Source: an uncultured Bacteroidales bacterium
GTDB lineage: Bacteria > Bacteroidota > Bacteroidia > Bacteroidales > UBA932
Direction of reading: 5' to 3'
Assembly: GCA_944322715.1 (NCBI GenBank)
Contig: CALUPT010000007.1
Coordinates: 62,001-126,000 of the forward strand
Length of the DNA: 64,000 nucleotides
The notes beneath the pieces are model-generated. The model did not search any database, was not told the DNA's origin, and was given only the letters and a program-made list of their open reading frames with translations. Both the position numbers and the translations under genes were made by a program. Of this stretch, positions 29,377 through 38,286 are shown in pieces (the first letter of the stretch is position 1; every line of letters begins with the position of its first letter).

Positions 29377-31737
29377 ATGAAATATACATCATATCTTACA
29401 ATGCTGGCTGTCCTGCTTGCGGCAGCCTGTACAAAGGACGACATTACAGAGACTGTCACGCAGCCTGCTCCGGAGAATGCCATCAGCTTCTCCGGGCAGA
29501 TGAAGCCTGCCGATGGCGATGCGTCTGCACCGGGTACCCGTACCACGTACGGTGACAACGGGAAGGCAATCACCGTGGAGTGGGCCGAGGGTGACGAGAT
29601 AGGAGTCTTCGCCAAGGCCGGGGATGAGCTTATCGCTTCCAACTACGGTTACAGGACCCGTTCTGCAGGCAAGGAGACCACATTCGGTTTCATGATCTAT
29701 GATGATGCCGTCTGCTGGGCCGATGAGACGACCGGGCATGATTTCTATGCCTATTATCCTTATTCCAAGACAACAGGAGATGACGTGCCGGACTATACCG
29801 CCGTTCCTGTGACACTTCCGGCAGAGCAGGTTTATGACCCTGCCGACCCTCAGGGACAGTTCGCTGCCCTGGACTTCATGTATGCGGCTGCCACAGGGCA
29901 GACACAGGCGGCTGTCGGACAGGGGAGCGTGCCTCTGCAGTTCTCCCATCTGTTCTCCATACTGGAGGTGAAGGTCACTACCGACAGGTTCGCCACCATC
30001 GATGGGATTGTGCTTCGCTGCAAGGACAGCGGAGAGATACTGTCATACGGTGATGGTACTACAGTCGATCTCTCGACAGGAACCGTAACTCCGGCAGAAA
30101 CAGGCAACGGTGCTGAAATCATAGTTGCAGGTACGCAGAGTACGAAGGTCAGTTCCTACACTACCTGGCAGATGATGATATCTTCCGGCCATGCGGACAA
30201 GGAGTTCGAGGTATTGGCGATGATCAATGACAAGGAACAGCTTGCTGCTTCCTTTACCGTGCCTGCCGCCGGACTTGCCGCAGGGAAGACCTACTGCGTG
30301 ACCGTCGATGGCATGAAGATAGCTGATGAGGATGCGGAGACGATAGTCGACCTCAGTGCTGACGGTACCGCCAACTGCTACTATGTCACCCAGCCTAATA
30401 CCCTCTACCGTTTCAACGCATCCGTGAAAGGCAACGGAGAAGCCTTGTCGATTGACGGCCTTTCATATAGCGAGGCCGATCTCAAAATAGCCCCGGAATC
30501 GGCGCTTGTATTGTGGTACAACTGTCTCCAGACATCATATTCCCCATGGCAGCAGCGCGAACCGATTGTTGTGGCATCATTGGGGCTTGAGGAGGATGGA
30601 TATGTCTATTTCAGGACTCCTGAGACATTTGTTCCGGGTAATGTCGTGGTGATTGCCCTCGATGAGAAGCTCGGATACGAGGATGTGGAAGCAGAAGGTT
30701 CGATGGAAACAGTATGGCAGATAAGCAATGCCAATGTGCTCTGGAGCTGGAATCTTGTTGTGACAGAGTACGATCCGAATGATGCAGCAAACCAGATTAC
30801 CCATGGAGGCTATACGATAATGGACCGTAATCTCGGGGCTGTTGTACATTGGGAGAATACAACGAGGACGCCGATGGCTATGTTGGAATCCATAGACCTG
30901 GCGTGGACTACCGGCAACTGCTACCAGTGGGGCCGTAAGGATCCGTTCCCTGGAACTCCTGACTATATGAGCAACACTGCAACCTATATGTCCTGCCTGT
31001 GGTTCTCCCCTGCGTTTACGCCGGTGAATGCTCTTGACCGTGGCACATATATCGCTCCGAGTTATATTGCAGGCCGGAATGCCGACCATCAGATATTCGG
31101 AACCACGACTGAGACGGTATGTCTGGATATCCGCACCTCGGACTATACAAGCGGTCAGATATTCAGACTCCAGTCTGCCAACCCGCATCTGTGGATATAC
31201 AGGAACAATAACGGTGATGCGACCAACAAAATGTTCAGTGATCCCGAAGGGCTTGCCGCCTGGGGCAATCCGTCACAGGATGTTGTAGGCCAGAAGACCA
31301 TCTATGATCCTTGTCCTCCGGGCTGGAAAGTGATGACCAAGGCTGCGTGGATGGGTATTACTGACAGTCAGACTGCGGCTCCGGAATTCCGTGCGGACCA
31401 GACAGGGCGAGGAGTCTTCCTTTACGGCAAGTTCTTCCCGCTTGCAGGAAATGCGACATTATGGCACAATTCCAATGCAGCTCCGGATGGGAATGTACGC
31501 GGCGGCGGCCACGCCCTCTACTTTGTAGACGGTCCTGATGCAGGCATGACTTCTGCACATGTGGTCGGATTCGGTACCTCATCCAATTTCTTCGACGCAG
31601 GTGGGGACATGACAATCACCCAGGTCGCAAACGACACCAACAGTGACAGGGGTGCTGCCGTACGCTGTATGAAGATACCTTCAGGACAGGCTGTCCCTGG
31701 CGGAGACATCGATGGCTTCGAAGGAGTCGACTGGTAG
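29377..31737 (+). CDS. Fimbrillin-like lipoprotein with FISUMP-type domain (array member 7 of 8)
   Basis: The protein has 786 residues and lipidation Cys18 (LLAAACTKDD). Fimbrillin-like blocks are TRTTYGDNG, WAEGDEIGVFA, HDFYAYYPYSKT, DFMYAAATGQ, FSHLFSILEV and MISSGHADKEFEV. The central module is of the LVLWYNCLQTSYSPW type, with an insertion (ALSIDGLSYSEADLK) absent from the others. The C-terminal domain has CYQWGRKDPFPGTPDY, NPHLW, YDPCPPGWKVMTK and AVRCMKIP. The tail is VPGGDIDGFEGVDW. It starts 8 bases after member 6, with no repeat between, so the two are likely co-transcribed. Confidence 0.87.
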   Translation: MKYTSYLTMLAVLLAAACTKDDITETVTQPAPENAISFSGQMKPADGDASAPGTRTTYGDNGKAITVEWAEGDEIGVFAKAGDELIASNYGYRTRSAGKETTFGFMIYDDAVCWADETTGHDFYAYYPYSKTTGDDVPDYTAVPVTLPAEQVYDPADPQGQFAALDFMYAAATGQTQAAVGQGSVPLQFSHLFSILEVKVTTDRFATIDGIVLRCKDSGEILSYGDGTTVDLSTGTVTPAETGNGAEIIVAGTQSTKVSSYTTWQMMISSGHADKEFEVLAMINDKEQLAASFTVPAAGLAAGKTYCVTVDGMKIADEDAETIVDLSADGTANCYYVTQPNTLYRFNASVKGNGEALSIDGLSYSEADLKIAPESALVLWYNCLQTSYSPWQQREPIVVASLGLEEDGYVYFRTPETFVPGNVVVIALDEKLGYEDVEAEGSMETVWQISNANVLWSWNLVVTEYDPNDAANQITHGGYTIMDRNLGAVVHWENTTRTPMAMLESIDLAWTTGNCYQWGRKDPFPGTPDYMSNTATYMSCLWFSPAFTPVNALDRGTYIAPSYIAGRNADHQIFGTTTETVCLDIRTSDYTSGQIFRLQSANPHLWIYRNNNGDATNKMFSDPEGLAAWGNPSQDVVGQKTIYDPCPPGWKVMTKAAWMGITDSQTAAPEFRADQTGRGVFLYGKFFPLAGNATLWHNSNAAPDGNVRGGGHALYFVDGPDAGMTSAHVVGFGTSSNFFDAGGDMTITQVANDTNSDRGAAVRCMKIPSGQAVPGGDIDGFEGVDW

Positions 31738-31740
31738 GAA

Positions 31741-31768
31741 TGTCATTCCGAGCGTAGCGAAGAATCTG
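31741..31768 (+). repeat. Intergenic TGTCATTCCGAGCG...AAGAATCTG repeat
   Basis: One full copy (TGTCATTCCGAGCGTAGCGA then AGAATCTG) begins 3 bases after the stop of array member 7 and ends 30 bases before the start of member 8. Confidence 0.75.
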
Positions 31769-31798
31769 TTAAAATCAAATGAATCAAAATTATACGAC

Positions 31799-34009
31799 AT
31801 GAAATATACACCGTATATAACCATTCTGGCCGTGTTGCTGGCGACAGCATGCGCCAAGGAAGAAATAATCGGGGAGCAGCAGCCGGCGCTGCCGGAAAAT
31901 GCTGTCCGCTTCTCCGGATTGCTGGGACAGGAGGGGCAGGCGGATGCCGCCCCCGGTACCCGTACCTCATACGAGGATGTCGACAATTCCATCAAGGTGC
32001 TGTGGACTGACACTGACGAGATAGGTGTCTTCTGCGAAGCCGGGGAAGTGCGGGCAGCATCAAATTATGGATATCGTAACGCGGTTGCAGGGGCTACCGC
32101 CTCTTTCTCTGCCATAGATGCGGATAAGGTGATTACATGGAACAATGGGGAGACGCACGATTTCTATGCATACTACCCGTATTCAGGGGGGGACATTTCT
32201 CCTGAGGCTGTCCCTGTGACCTTGCCTGCGGAGCAGTCTTCCGATGCGGCCGATCCTGATGCCGGATTTGCCGCCCTGGATTTTATGTATGCAGTTTCGA
32301 AAGGCGTCACCAGTGCTTCCGATGGCAGGCTGGATGAGCCGGTCGCCCTGAAATTCTCCCATCTCTTTGCAGTAGTGGATGTGAAGATTACCGCATCCCT
32401 GACAGCAGTCGTGGATGAGCTTGTATTCAGTTGTTCGGATGAGACTGCGGCATTGTCTGTCGGGGAGGGTTCTTCGGTCGATGTCAGGACCGGTTCCCTT
32501 TCAGTCATGAACCCATCCAACGTCATTACCCTTACAGGCAGCCGTAATGTGATGCCCGGCAGCGCGACTTCTTTCCGTTTCCTTGTCAATCCCGGACATG
32601 CGGACAAGGAGTTCACGATAACTGCGAAAATCAACGGCAAGGGCTATCCTGTGGCGACAAAGACCGCGCCTTCTGCAGGACTTGAGGCCGGCAAGGTGTA
32701 TCATATCACTCCTGAGCAGCTTGCCATCTCCCCTGAGGATGCCCTTACGGTGAACCTGAGCGCAAACGGCACGGCAAACACCTATATCGTCTCTTACCCT
32801 GCGACTACATACACCTTCGATGCCACTGTAAAGGGCAACGGCGTGGAACGGTCGTTCACATGGTCGGAGTCGGATGGTACGGAGATAACCCGGGGCTACA
32901 CTTCTGCAGACCTTGAAATAGCCCCTGCTTCCGTAGGGCTCGTGTGGTACAACACCCCTAAGACTGCAGATGGTTATGTGAACGTGAGTCCTGTGACCCT
33001 TGAAAGTGTCTCCTACAATCCGGAGACAGGCATGGCCAGCTTCACGACACCTGCCGGATTCGTGGTCGGAAATGTCCTGCTCGCCGCGTATGATGCCGAG
33101 GGCATTGTACTCTGGAGCTGGAATATCTGGGCTGCTGGCGAGGGCTATGATGCCGACGCCGCTTCCAGACCGGTTGCCAACGGTTATGTAATGATGGACC
33201 GCAACCTCGGTGCAGCCGCAGGCCCTGAAGTCCGGGGAACATCGGATGAAGCCAAGGCGATAGGCAACTACTACCAGTGGGGCCGCAAGGATCCGTTCCC
33301 GGCCGCAGCGGAATATAGCCCGAACAGTGGTGTAGTCACTATGTATGTCAATGAGACAAGAACATGGGGATTGCCGACTCATACTCCAGTTGAGGCTTTC
33401 AGACAGACTTCAGACAAACAGACATTGGATTTCACTGATCTGATTTTCGGGACAGATGCAGCATCCAACTGCCGTCCGTTGTCGACTATTCTCGGAACCG
33501 GTTTTACAGTAGATGAGGCAGTGGCGGAATCTGTACAATATCCTTATCGTTGGATGTCATGGTCAGGAAGCAACAGTGATAAGGATAACTATAACTGGAC
33601 CCGCAGTGATCTTTCAGGAATGGAGAATGGCAGGTCATGGAAATATCTGTGGGGTAATCCGGACAAGGATCCTCAAGATGAGGCGAGCGACAATGACAAG
33701 ACCATCTTTGACCCTTGTCCTCCGGGCTGGAAAGTAATGCCTCGGGCCGCATGGAGTTTCGCCGACCTCAATGATGTCTCCGGCTGGCACGGCTATTACA
33801 GTTCATCAATGGATATCTATGTTCCGGACAGTGGACAGCGTCAAGGCGGATATGGAGGAAGTATGATAAATTCCATCGATAACGGAACAGCATTCATTAC
33901 CACAGCCAATGTCGCTGAAACTGCCCCTTACAGGACAGATGGAGGATCGACTACTTCATACAATTCATACGTGGGTGCGGGATACCAGGTACGCTGCGTG
34001 AAAGAATAG
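31799..34009 (+). CDS. Fimbrillin-like lipoprotein with FISUMP-type domain (array member 8 of 8)
   Basis: The frame is open from 31712, inside the previous gene and across the intergenic repeat. The ATG at 31799 aligns with the MKYTPYI start and gives 736 residues with lipidation Cys18 (LLATACAKEE). Conserved blocks are TRTSYEDVDN, WTDTDEIGVFC, HDFYAYYPYSGG, DFMYAVSKG and LVNPGHADKEFTI. The central module is of the WYNTPKTADGYVN type seen otherwise only in the two SGNH-bearing copies. The C-terminal domain has YYQWGRKDPFPAAAEY, FDPCPPGWKVMPR and YQVRCVKE, and the protein stops right there. It therefore lacks both the SGNH domain and the short C-terminal motif shared by the other seven, ending exactly at the SGNH junction of members 1 and 6. 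Confidence 0.87.
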   Translation: MKYTPYITILAVLLATACAKEEIIGEQQPALPENAVRFSGLLGQEGQADAAPGTRTSYEDVDNSIKVLWTDTDEIGVFCEAGEVRAASNYGYRNAVAGATASFSAIDADKVITWNNGETHDFYAYYPYSGGDISPEAVPVTLPAEQSSDAADPDAGFAALDFMYAVSKGVTSASDGRLDEPVALKFSHLFAVVDVKITASLTAVVDELVFSCSDETAALSVGEGSSVDVRTGSLSVMNPSNVITLTGSRNVMPGSATSFRFLVNPGHADKEFTITAKINGKGYPVATKTAPSAGLEAGKVYHITPEQLAISPEDALTVNLSANGTANTYIVSYPATTYTFDATVKGNGVERSFTWSESDGTEITRGYTSADLEIAPASVGLVWYNTPKTADGYVNVSPVTLESVSYNPETGMASFTTPAGFVVGNVLLAAYDAEGIVLWSWNIWAAGEGYDADAASRPVANGYVMMDRNLGAAAGPEVRGTSDEAKAIGNYYQWGRKDPFPAAAEYSPNSGVVTMYVNETRTWGLPTHTPVEAFRQTSDKQTLDFTDLIFGTDAASNCRPLSTILGTGFTVDEAVAESVQYPYRWMSWSGSNSDKDNYNWTRSDLSGMENGRSWKYLWGNPDKDPQDEASDNDKTIFDPCPPGWKVMPRAAWSFADLNDVSGWHGYYSSSMDIYVPDSGQRQGGYGGSMINSIDNGTAFITTANVAETAPYRTDGGSTTSYNSYVGAGYQVRCVKE

Positions 34010-34043
34010 AATAACTTGATATATTTAGTTAATTTTTATCATA

Positions 34044-35342
34044 ATGGACAAAAGCAGAAGAAGTTTTCTGAAAAAAGCCGGCGCAGGAGTGGCTCTTTTC
34101 ACGATATTGCCGAGAAATGTCCTCGGTGCGATGAACGGCGACAAACGCTATGTAGCCCCGAGTGACCAGCTGACGAAAGGCATAATCGGTGTCGGAGGGA
34201 TAGGCAAGTCCGGCTATCATTTCACCAGCGATGAGCGGTGCCGGCTTGTGGCGGTCTGCGATGCGGATTCGGATCACCTCAAGGGTGCGGTTGAACTCGG
34301 CAAGAAAAAGTTCGGCCAGACCTTACAGGCCTATAAAGATTACCGTGACCTTATACACGACCCCAATGTGGATATAGTGCACATTGCCACCCCTCCTCAC
34401 TGGCACGGTCTGATGGCGGTCGAGGCTGCCCGCGCAGGGAAGGACATCTTCTGCGAGAAGCCGATGACAAGGACCATAGGCGAGGGAAAGCTGGTCAAGG
34501 AAGCCGTAAGGAGAAACGGGCGAATATTCCGTCTGAACACCTGGTTCCGGTTCACCGACACTTTCTATGGCCTTGCCACTACGGTAGAGCCGCTGAAGAA
34601 ACTCGTGGACAGCGGACAGCTCGGCTGGCCTCTGACTGTCCGTATTTCAGGGGCCACGGGCTTTACGTGGAAATTCTTCTGGACGGGTCACGAGAACCTT
34701 GTCCCCCAGGCTGTACCTGCTGCTCTCGACTACGACATGTGGCTTGGCCCGGCACCGTACAAGCCGTACAACCCGCACCGCGTACACCAGACCTTCAGGG
34801 GCTACTGGGACTATGATGGCGGCGGGCTTGCAGACATGGGACAGCATTATATCGACCCTGTGCAGTATTTCCTCGGCAAGGATGACACCTTCCCTGTCAA
34901 GGTGGAGGTGGATGCCCCTCAGCAGCATCCTGATGCTGTCGGGATTTGGCGCAGCATCACCTATACGTATGATGATGGCTGCAAGATCATTCTCGAGGGC
35001 GAAGGCTTTGAAAGCAAGGGCAAGGTTCCTTATATCGAAGGTCCTAAGGGCAAGGTCTACAAAGGATTCGAGTGCACCATCCCTAATGTGATGGATCTGA
35101 TTGCCGAGATGCCTGATCCTGTTCCTCAGAACACGGATTTCATCGACTGTGTGCGCACCCGCAAGCATTTTGCCCTCAATGAGGACAACGGCTACCACAG
35201 TTCTACGATAGTGAACATGGGTGTGTGCGCCCTGAGACTCGGCAGGACTTTGAATTTCGACCCTGTAAGCCAGTTCTTTGTCGGGGATGATGAGGCCAAC
35301 CGGCTGATCGACCAGCCGATGCGCGGCACCTGGGGGCTGTAG
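34044..35342 (+). CDS. Tat-exported Gfo/Idh/MocA family oxidoreductase
   Basis: The 432-residue protein starts with a twin-arginine signal (MDKSRRSFLKKAGAGVALF), so it is folded in the cytoplasm and exported with cofactor bound. The Rossmann NAD(P) motif is GIIGVGGIGKSG (about 48-59). The family block CEKPMTR follows at about 138-144, and the C-terminal alpha/beta domain has DMWLGPAPYKPYNPHR and GGGLADMGQHYID. Family members oxidise or reduce sugars and cyclitols, and exported ones are linked to 3-keto-glycoside chemistry. The next gene encodes a DUF1080 (3-keto-disaccharide hydrolase) domain, supporting a shared pathway. The substrate is unknown. Confidence 0.92.
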   Translation: MDKSRRSFLKKAGAGVALFTILPRNVLGAMNGDKRYVAPSDQLTKGIIGVGGIGKSGYHFTSDERCRLVAVCDADSDHLKGAVELGKKKFGQTLQAYKDYRDLIHDPNVDIVHIATPPHWHGLMAVEAARAGKDIFCEKPMTRTIGEGKLVKEAVRRNGRIFRLNTWFRFTDTFYGLATTVEPLKKLVDSGQLGWPLTVRISGATGFTWKFFWTGHENLVPQAVPAALDYDMWLGPAPYKPYNPHRVHQTFRGYWDYDGGGLADMGQHYIDPVQYFLGKDDTFPVKVEVDAPQQHPDAVGIWRSITYTYDDGCKIILEGEGFESKGKVPYIEGPKGKVYKGFECTIPNVMDLIAEMPDPVPQNTDFIDCVRTRKHFALNEDNGYHSSTIVNMGVCALRLGRTLNFDPVSQFFVGDDEANRLIDQPMRGTWGL

Positions 35343-35348
35343 CGGTTC

Positions 35349-35399
35349 TGTCATTCCGAGTGGCACCCTGTCATTCTGAACGAAGTGAAGAATCTGATG
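35349..35399 (+). repeat. Intergenic TGTCATTC repeat, one short and one full copy
   Basis: A short copy (TGTCATTCCGAG, from 35349) and a full copy (35369-35399, TGTCATTCTGAACGAAGTGA then AGAATCTGATG) start 6 bases after the oxidoreductase stop and precede the DUF1080 gene. Confidence 0.75.
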
Positions 35400-35424
35400 T
35401 AGAAATGAATAAAAATTATATACA

Positions 35425-38286
35425 ATGAAAAAGAAACTGTTTATAACATTGTCAGCGCTGCTTTGCGCATTCATGTCCGCTGCTTTTTCCGCAGATGCCC
35501 AGGATGCGCGGCAGCGTAGCGTGACAACGATTGTACAGGATGCCCTTGCCCTCCTGCCTGCCAAGACAGAGGCCGAACTGCTTCCGCTTGTACAGGATAT
35601 CGCATCTTCCGCTCCGGAATCCGTGGAGATTTTGGGAGGGATGCTTGTTCCTGCCGACAAGGGGCAGAACAGCAAGGTGGAGTATGCCGTTAACGGTGTG
35701 GTCAATTATGCCGGCTCTGCTGCAGGGGCTGCCGACCGTGCGGATATATGCGCCGGCCTTGTTTCTGCGATAGGGAAGTGTTCTGATCCGGCCAACAGGT
35801 CATTCCTGCTTTCCCGGCTGGCTCTGATTGCCGGTTCTGACCAGATTCCGGTGTTCGTGGAATATGCCGGGGATCCGCAGTATGCATCGGAGGCTGTAGG
35901 TGCTCTGATAAATATCGAAGGAAGTGATGAGGCCATCATGGGCCTGTTCGAGGCAGATGCCGTCTCCCATCCTCTGCTTGCGTATGCGGCTGCGGAGAAG
36001 GGTCTTGAAGCTGCCGAACCGTATCTGCTTTCATGGATGGAGGCTCTCGGCGGGAATGCCGATGCGGATTCGGATGCCACCAGCGCTTCCGATACTCCGG
36101 ATCTTGCAACCTATTCGCATGCCCTTGCCCTGTGCGGTACGGAGGCTTCGATGAAGGCCCTGCAGAAGGTTTCCGAAGATGATTATATGATCCTGCTCGG
36201 ACGCCTTGCCGTGACCAATCCCAAAAAGGCCGCTTCGGCTGCCAGGAAATATCTGAAGAATGCCGACAGCAATGTGCGTTGTGCAGCCCTGTCTGTAATG
36301 GCGACTGCCTATGGCGCTGATGTTAAGGACCTCCTGCTTTCCGCCCTCAAGGATGGGGACCGTGAATATCGGATGACGGCTCTCGACTATGCGGCATCAT
36401 ATACGGAGGATGCGGAACTTTGCTCGAAGATTGCGGCCATGTTCCCTAAACTCGGTACCGGGGCAAGGATCGATGTGCTCAACTGGGCAGGGGCCAATGC
36501 AGTGACGGCTCTGACCGATGTCGTCCTTGCATGCATTCCTTCCGTTGATTCTGAATCCGCCGCTTCAGGGGCCGTTTCCGGAGATTCCGTTCCTTCGGAT
36601 ATGGAACAGCTCGCTGTGGCTGCCATCGCTGCGGCCGGGAATATCGGCGGAGAACAGGCTGCTGATGCCCTTGTAGCCCAGTTGGGAGGTTCAGAGGCTT
36701 GTGCGAAGGCTGCATACAAGGCTCTCCTTTCTTTCAACGGGGATATCGAACCGCAGATTTCAGAGGCATTGGAGGCTGGCAGCCAGTCTGCAGTCTATGC
36801 CATGAAGATAGCTTCTGCACGCCGTATGGTGGGACTTTCTCCTGAAATATTCGCGCTTGTGGATTCGGGTGACGGTGCAGTCAGGGAAGCCGCTCTCAAG
36901 GCTTTGCCGGGCGTGGTGACTTCCGCTGATACGGAGGCCATCGATGCCCTCCTTGCGAAGGCAGATCCTGTTGAGACAGGCTTGCTCCAGAAGGCTTTCT
37001 GCTCTGCCATCAGCCGTCTGTCCGCGGATGAGAAATATGATGTGGCGGTAGGTTTTGCAGAAAAGGCAGATGACATTACGAGATATTATCCTGTTATCGC
37101 TTTCACCGCTTCGGCTGATGCCGTAGCCATGCTCGACAAGGAGTATGCCGTCAATCCGGAGCCTGCTTTCAAGGCTCTGCTGACTGTCGCCGATCCTGCT
37201 GCAGCGGATGTGCTTTTCCGCATAGCAGATGAAGATGCATCCAAGAAGGATGCCGCCCTTTCCCGTTTCATTGACCTCGTGTCCGCATCCGGCAAGGGAG
37301 ACCTCTATAAGGTGGAGAAACTCGATGCGGCTCTGGCGCTTGCTCCATCCGCAAATGTGCAGAAAAAGGCCATCTATGTGCTGGCCGGTATTCCGGTCCG
37401 TCCTGCTTTTGGTCTTGTTGCCGGGTATCTTGACGATCCGCAGACGGCATACGCTGCTGCATACGCTGTCAAGAACATAGCGGCCAAGACAGAAGATGAA
37501 CTTGATTACTATGCCCTGACTTCCGCCCTTGACAAGGCCAAGGCTGTTTATGCAAAGGGAACCAGCGCGGATGATGGGTATGCAGTGGATGAGATCAACA
37601 TGATCCTTTCTGGTCTTCAGCCGCCTGCCGAGAAGTTCGTCCTTCCGGAGGATGAGGCAGAGGCCGGATATGAGGTCCTGTTCGACGGTACCGACATGTC
37701 CGCATGGACCGGTAACCTGAGGAACTATTCTCTGGTCAACGGCACTATCTATGTCACTGCCAATTACGGTAACGGAGGCAATCTCTATACCAAGAAAGAG
37801 TATGGCGATTTCATCTTCCGTTTCGAGTTCTGCTTCGAGAAGCCAGGCGTGAACAACGGAGTCGGTATCAGGACACCACAGGATGTTGATGCCGCATATT
37901 ACGGAATGTGCGAGTGCCAGATTCTCGACCATGATGATCCTATCTATAAGGGGCTTGCCGAATATCAGGTCCATGGCTCAGCCTACGGTATCATTCCTGC
38001 GAAGCGTATTGTACACAAGCCTCTCGGGACTTGGAACCAGGAAGAAATCAAGGTGGTGGGAGACCGTATCACCGTGACCCTGAATGGTGAAGTTATCCTT
38101 GACGGCAATCTGCGCGAGGCCTGCAAGGGACACAATGTCGCTCCGGATGGAAGCAGCACCAACCCTTACACCATCGACCACAGGAATCATCCGGGAATGT
38201 TCAACAAGAGCGGACATATCAGTTTCTGCGGCCACGGGGCAGGCATCCGTTTCCGCAACATCCGTGTCCTCGACCTCTCGAAGTAG
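35425..38286 (+). CDS. Exported HEAT-repeat protein with C-terminal DUF1080 (3-keto-disaccharide hydrolase) domain
   Basis: The 953-residue protein has a signal peptide (about 1-25, ending FSADAQ). Residues about 30-730 are Ala-rich helical repeats of HEAT/armadillo type (NVRCAALSVMATAYG, YRMTALDYAASYTED, AVREAALKALPGVV). Residues about 745-953 match DUF1080: EVLFDGTDMSAWTG, GDFIFRFEFCFEKPGVNNGVG (in part), CECQILDHD, YQVHGSAYGI and GAGIRFRNIRVLDL. DUF1080 domains bind or hydrolyse glycosides, including 3-keto-disaccharides. The pairing with the upstream Tat oxidoreductase suggests oxidation to a 3-keto sugar followed by cleavage outside the cytoplasm. The HEAT part may serve as a binding scaffold. 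A weaker alternative is a pure binding protein. Confidence 0.88.
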   Translation: MKKKLFITLSALLCAFMSAAFSADAQDARQRSVTTIVQDALALLPAKTEAELLPLVQDIASSAPESVEILGGMLVPADKGQNSKVEYAVNGVVNYAGSAAGAADRADICAGLVSAIGKCSDPANRSFLLSRLALIAGSDQIPVFVEYAGDPQYASEAVGALINIEGSDEAIMGLFEADAVSHPLLAYAAAEKGLEAAEPYLLSWMEALGGNADADSDATSASDTPDLATYSHALALCGTEASMKALQKVSEDDYMILLGRLAVTNPKKAASAARKYLKNADSNVRCAALSVMATAYGADVKDLLLSALKDGDREYRMTALDYAASYTEDAELCSKIAAMFPKLGTGARIDVLNWAGANAVTALTDVVLACIPSVDSESAASGAVSGDSVPSDMEQLAVAAIAAAGNIGGEQAADALVAQLGGSEACAKAAYKALLSFNGDIEPQISEALEAGSQSAVYAMKIASARRMVGLSPEIFALVDSGDGAVREAALKALPGVVTSADTEAIDALLAKADPVETGLLQKAFCSAISRLSADEKYDVAVGFAEKADDITRYYPVIAFTASADAVAMLDKEYAVNPEPAFKALLTVADPAAADVLFRIADEDASKKDAALSRFIDLVSASGKGDLYKVEKLDAALALAPSANVQKKAIYVLAGIPVRPAFGLVAGYLDDPQTAYAAAYAVKNIAAKTEDELDYYALTSALDKAKAVYAKGTSADDGYAVDEINMILSGLQPPAEKFVLPEDEAEAGYEVLFDGTDMSAWTGNLRNYSLVNGTIYVTANYGNGGNLYTKKEYGDFIFRFEFCFEKPGVNNGVGIRTPQDVDAAYYGMCECQILDHDDPIYKGLAEYQVHGSAYGIIPAKRIVHKPLGTWNQEEIKVVGDRITVTLNGEVILDGNLREACKGHNVAPDGSSTNPYTIDHRNHPGMFNKSGHISFCGHGAGIRFRNIRVLDLSK

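Noticed and set aside
17040-35399. CRISPR array, suggested by recurrent short repeats
   Set aside because: The repeats are separated by whole genes, vary in length, and have no spacer structure or cas genes.
36760-37974. 404-residue minus-strand frame opposite the HEAT-DUF1080 gene
   Set aside because: A shadow of the real gene, which has a clear signal peptide and domains on the plus strand.
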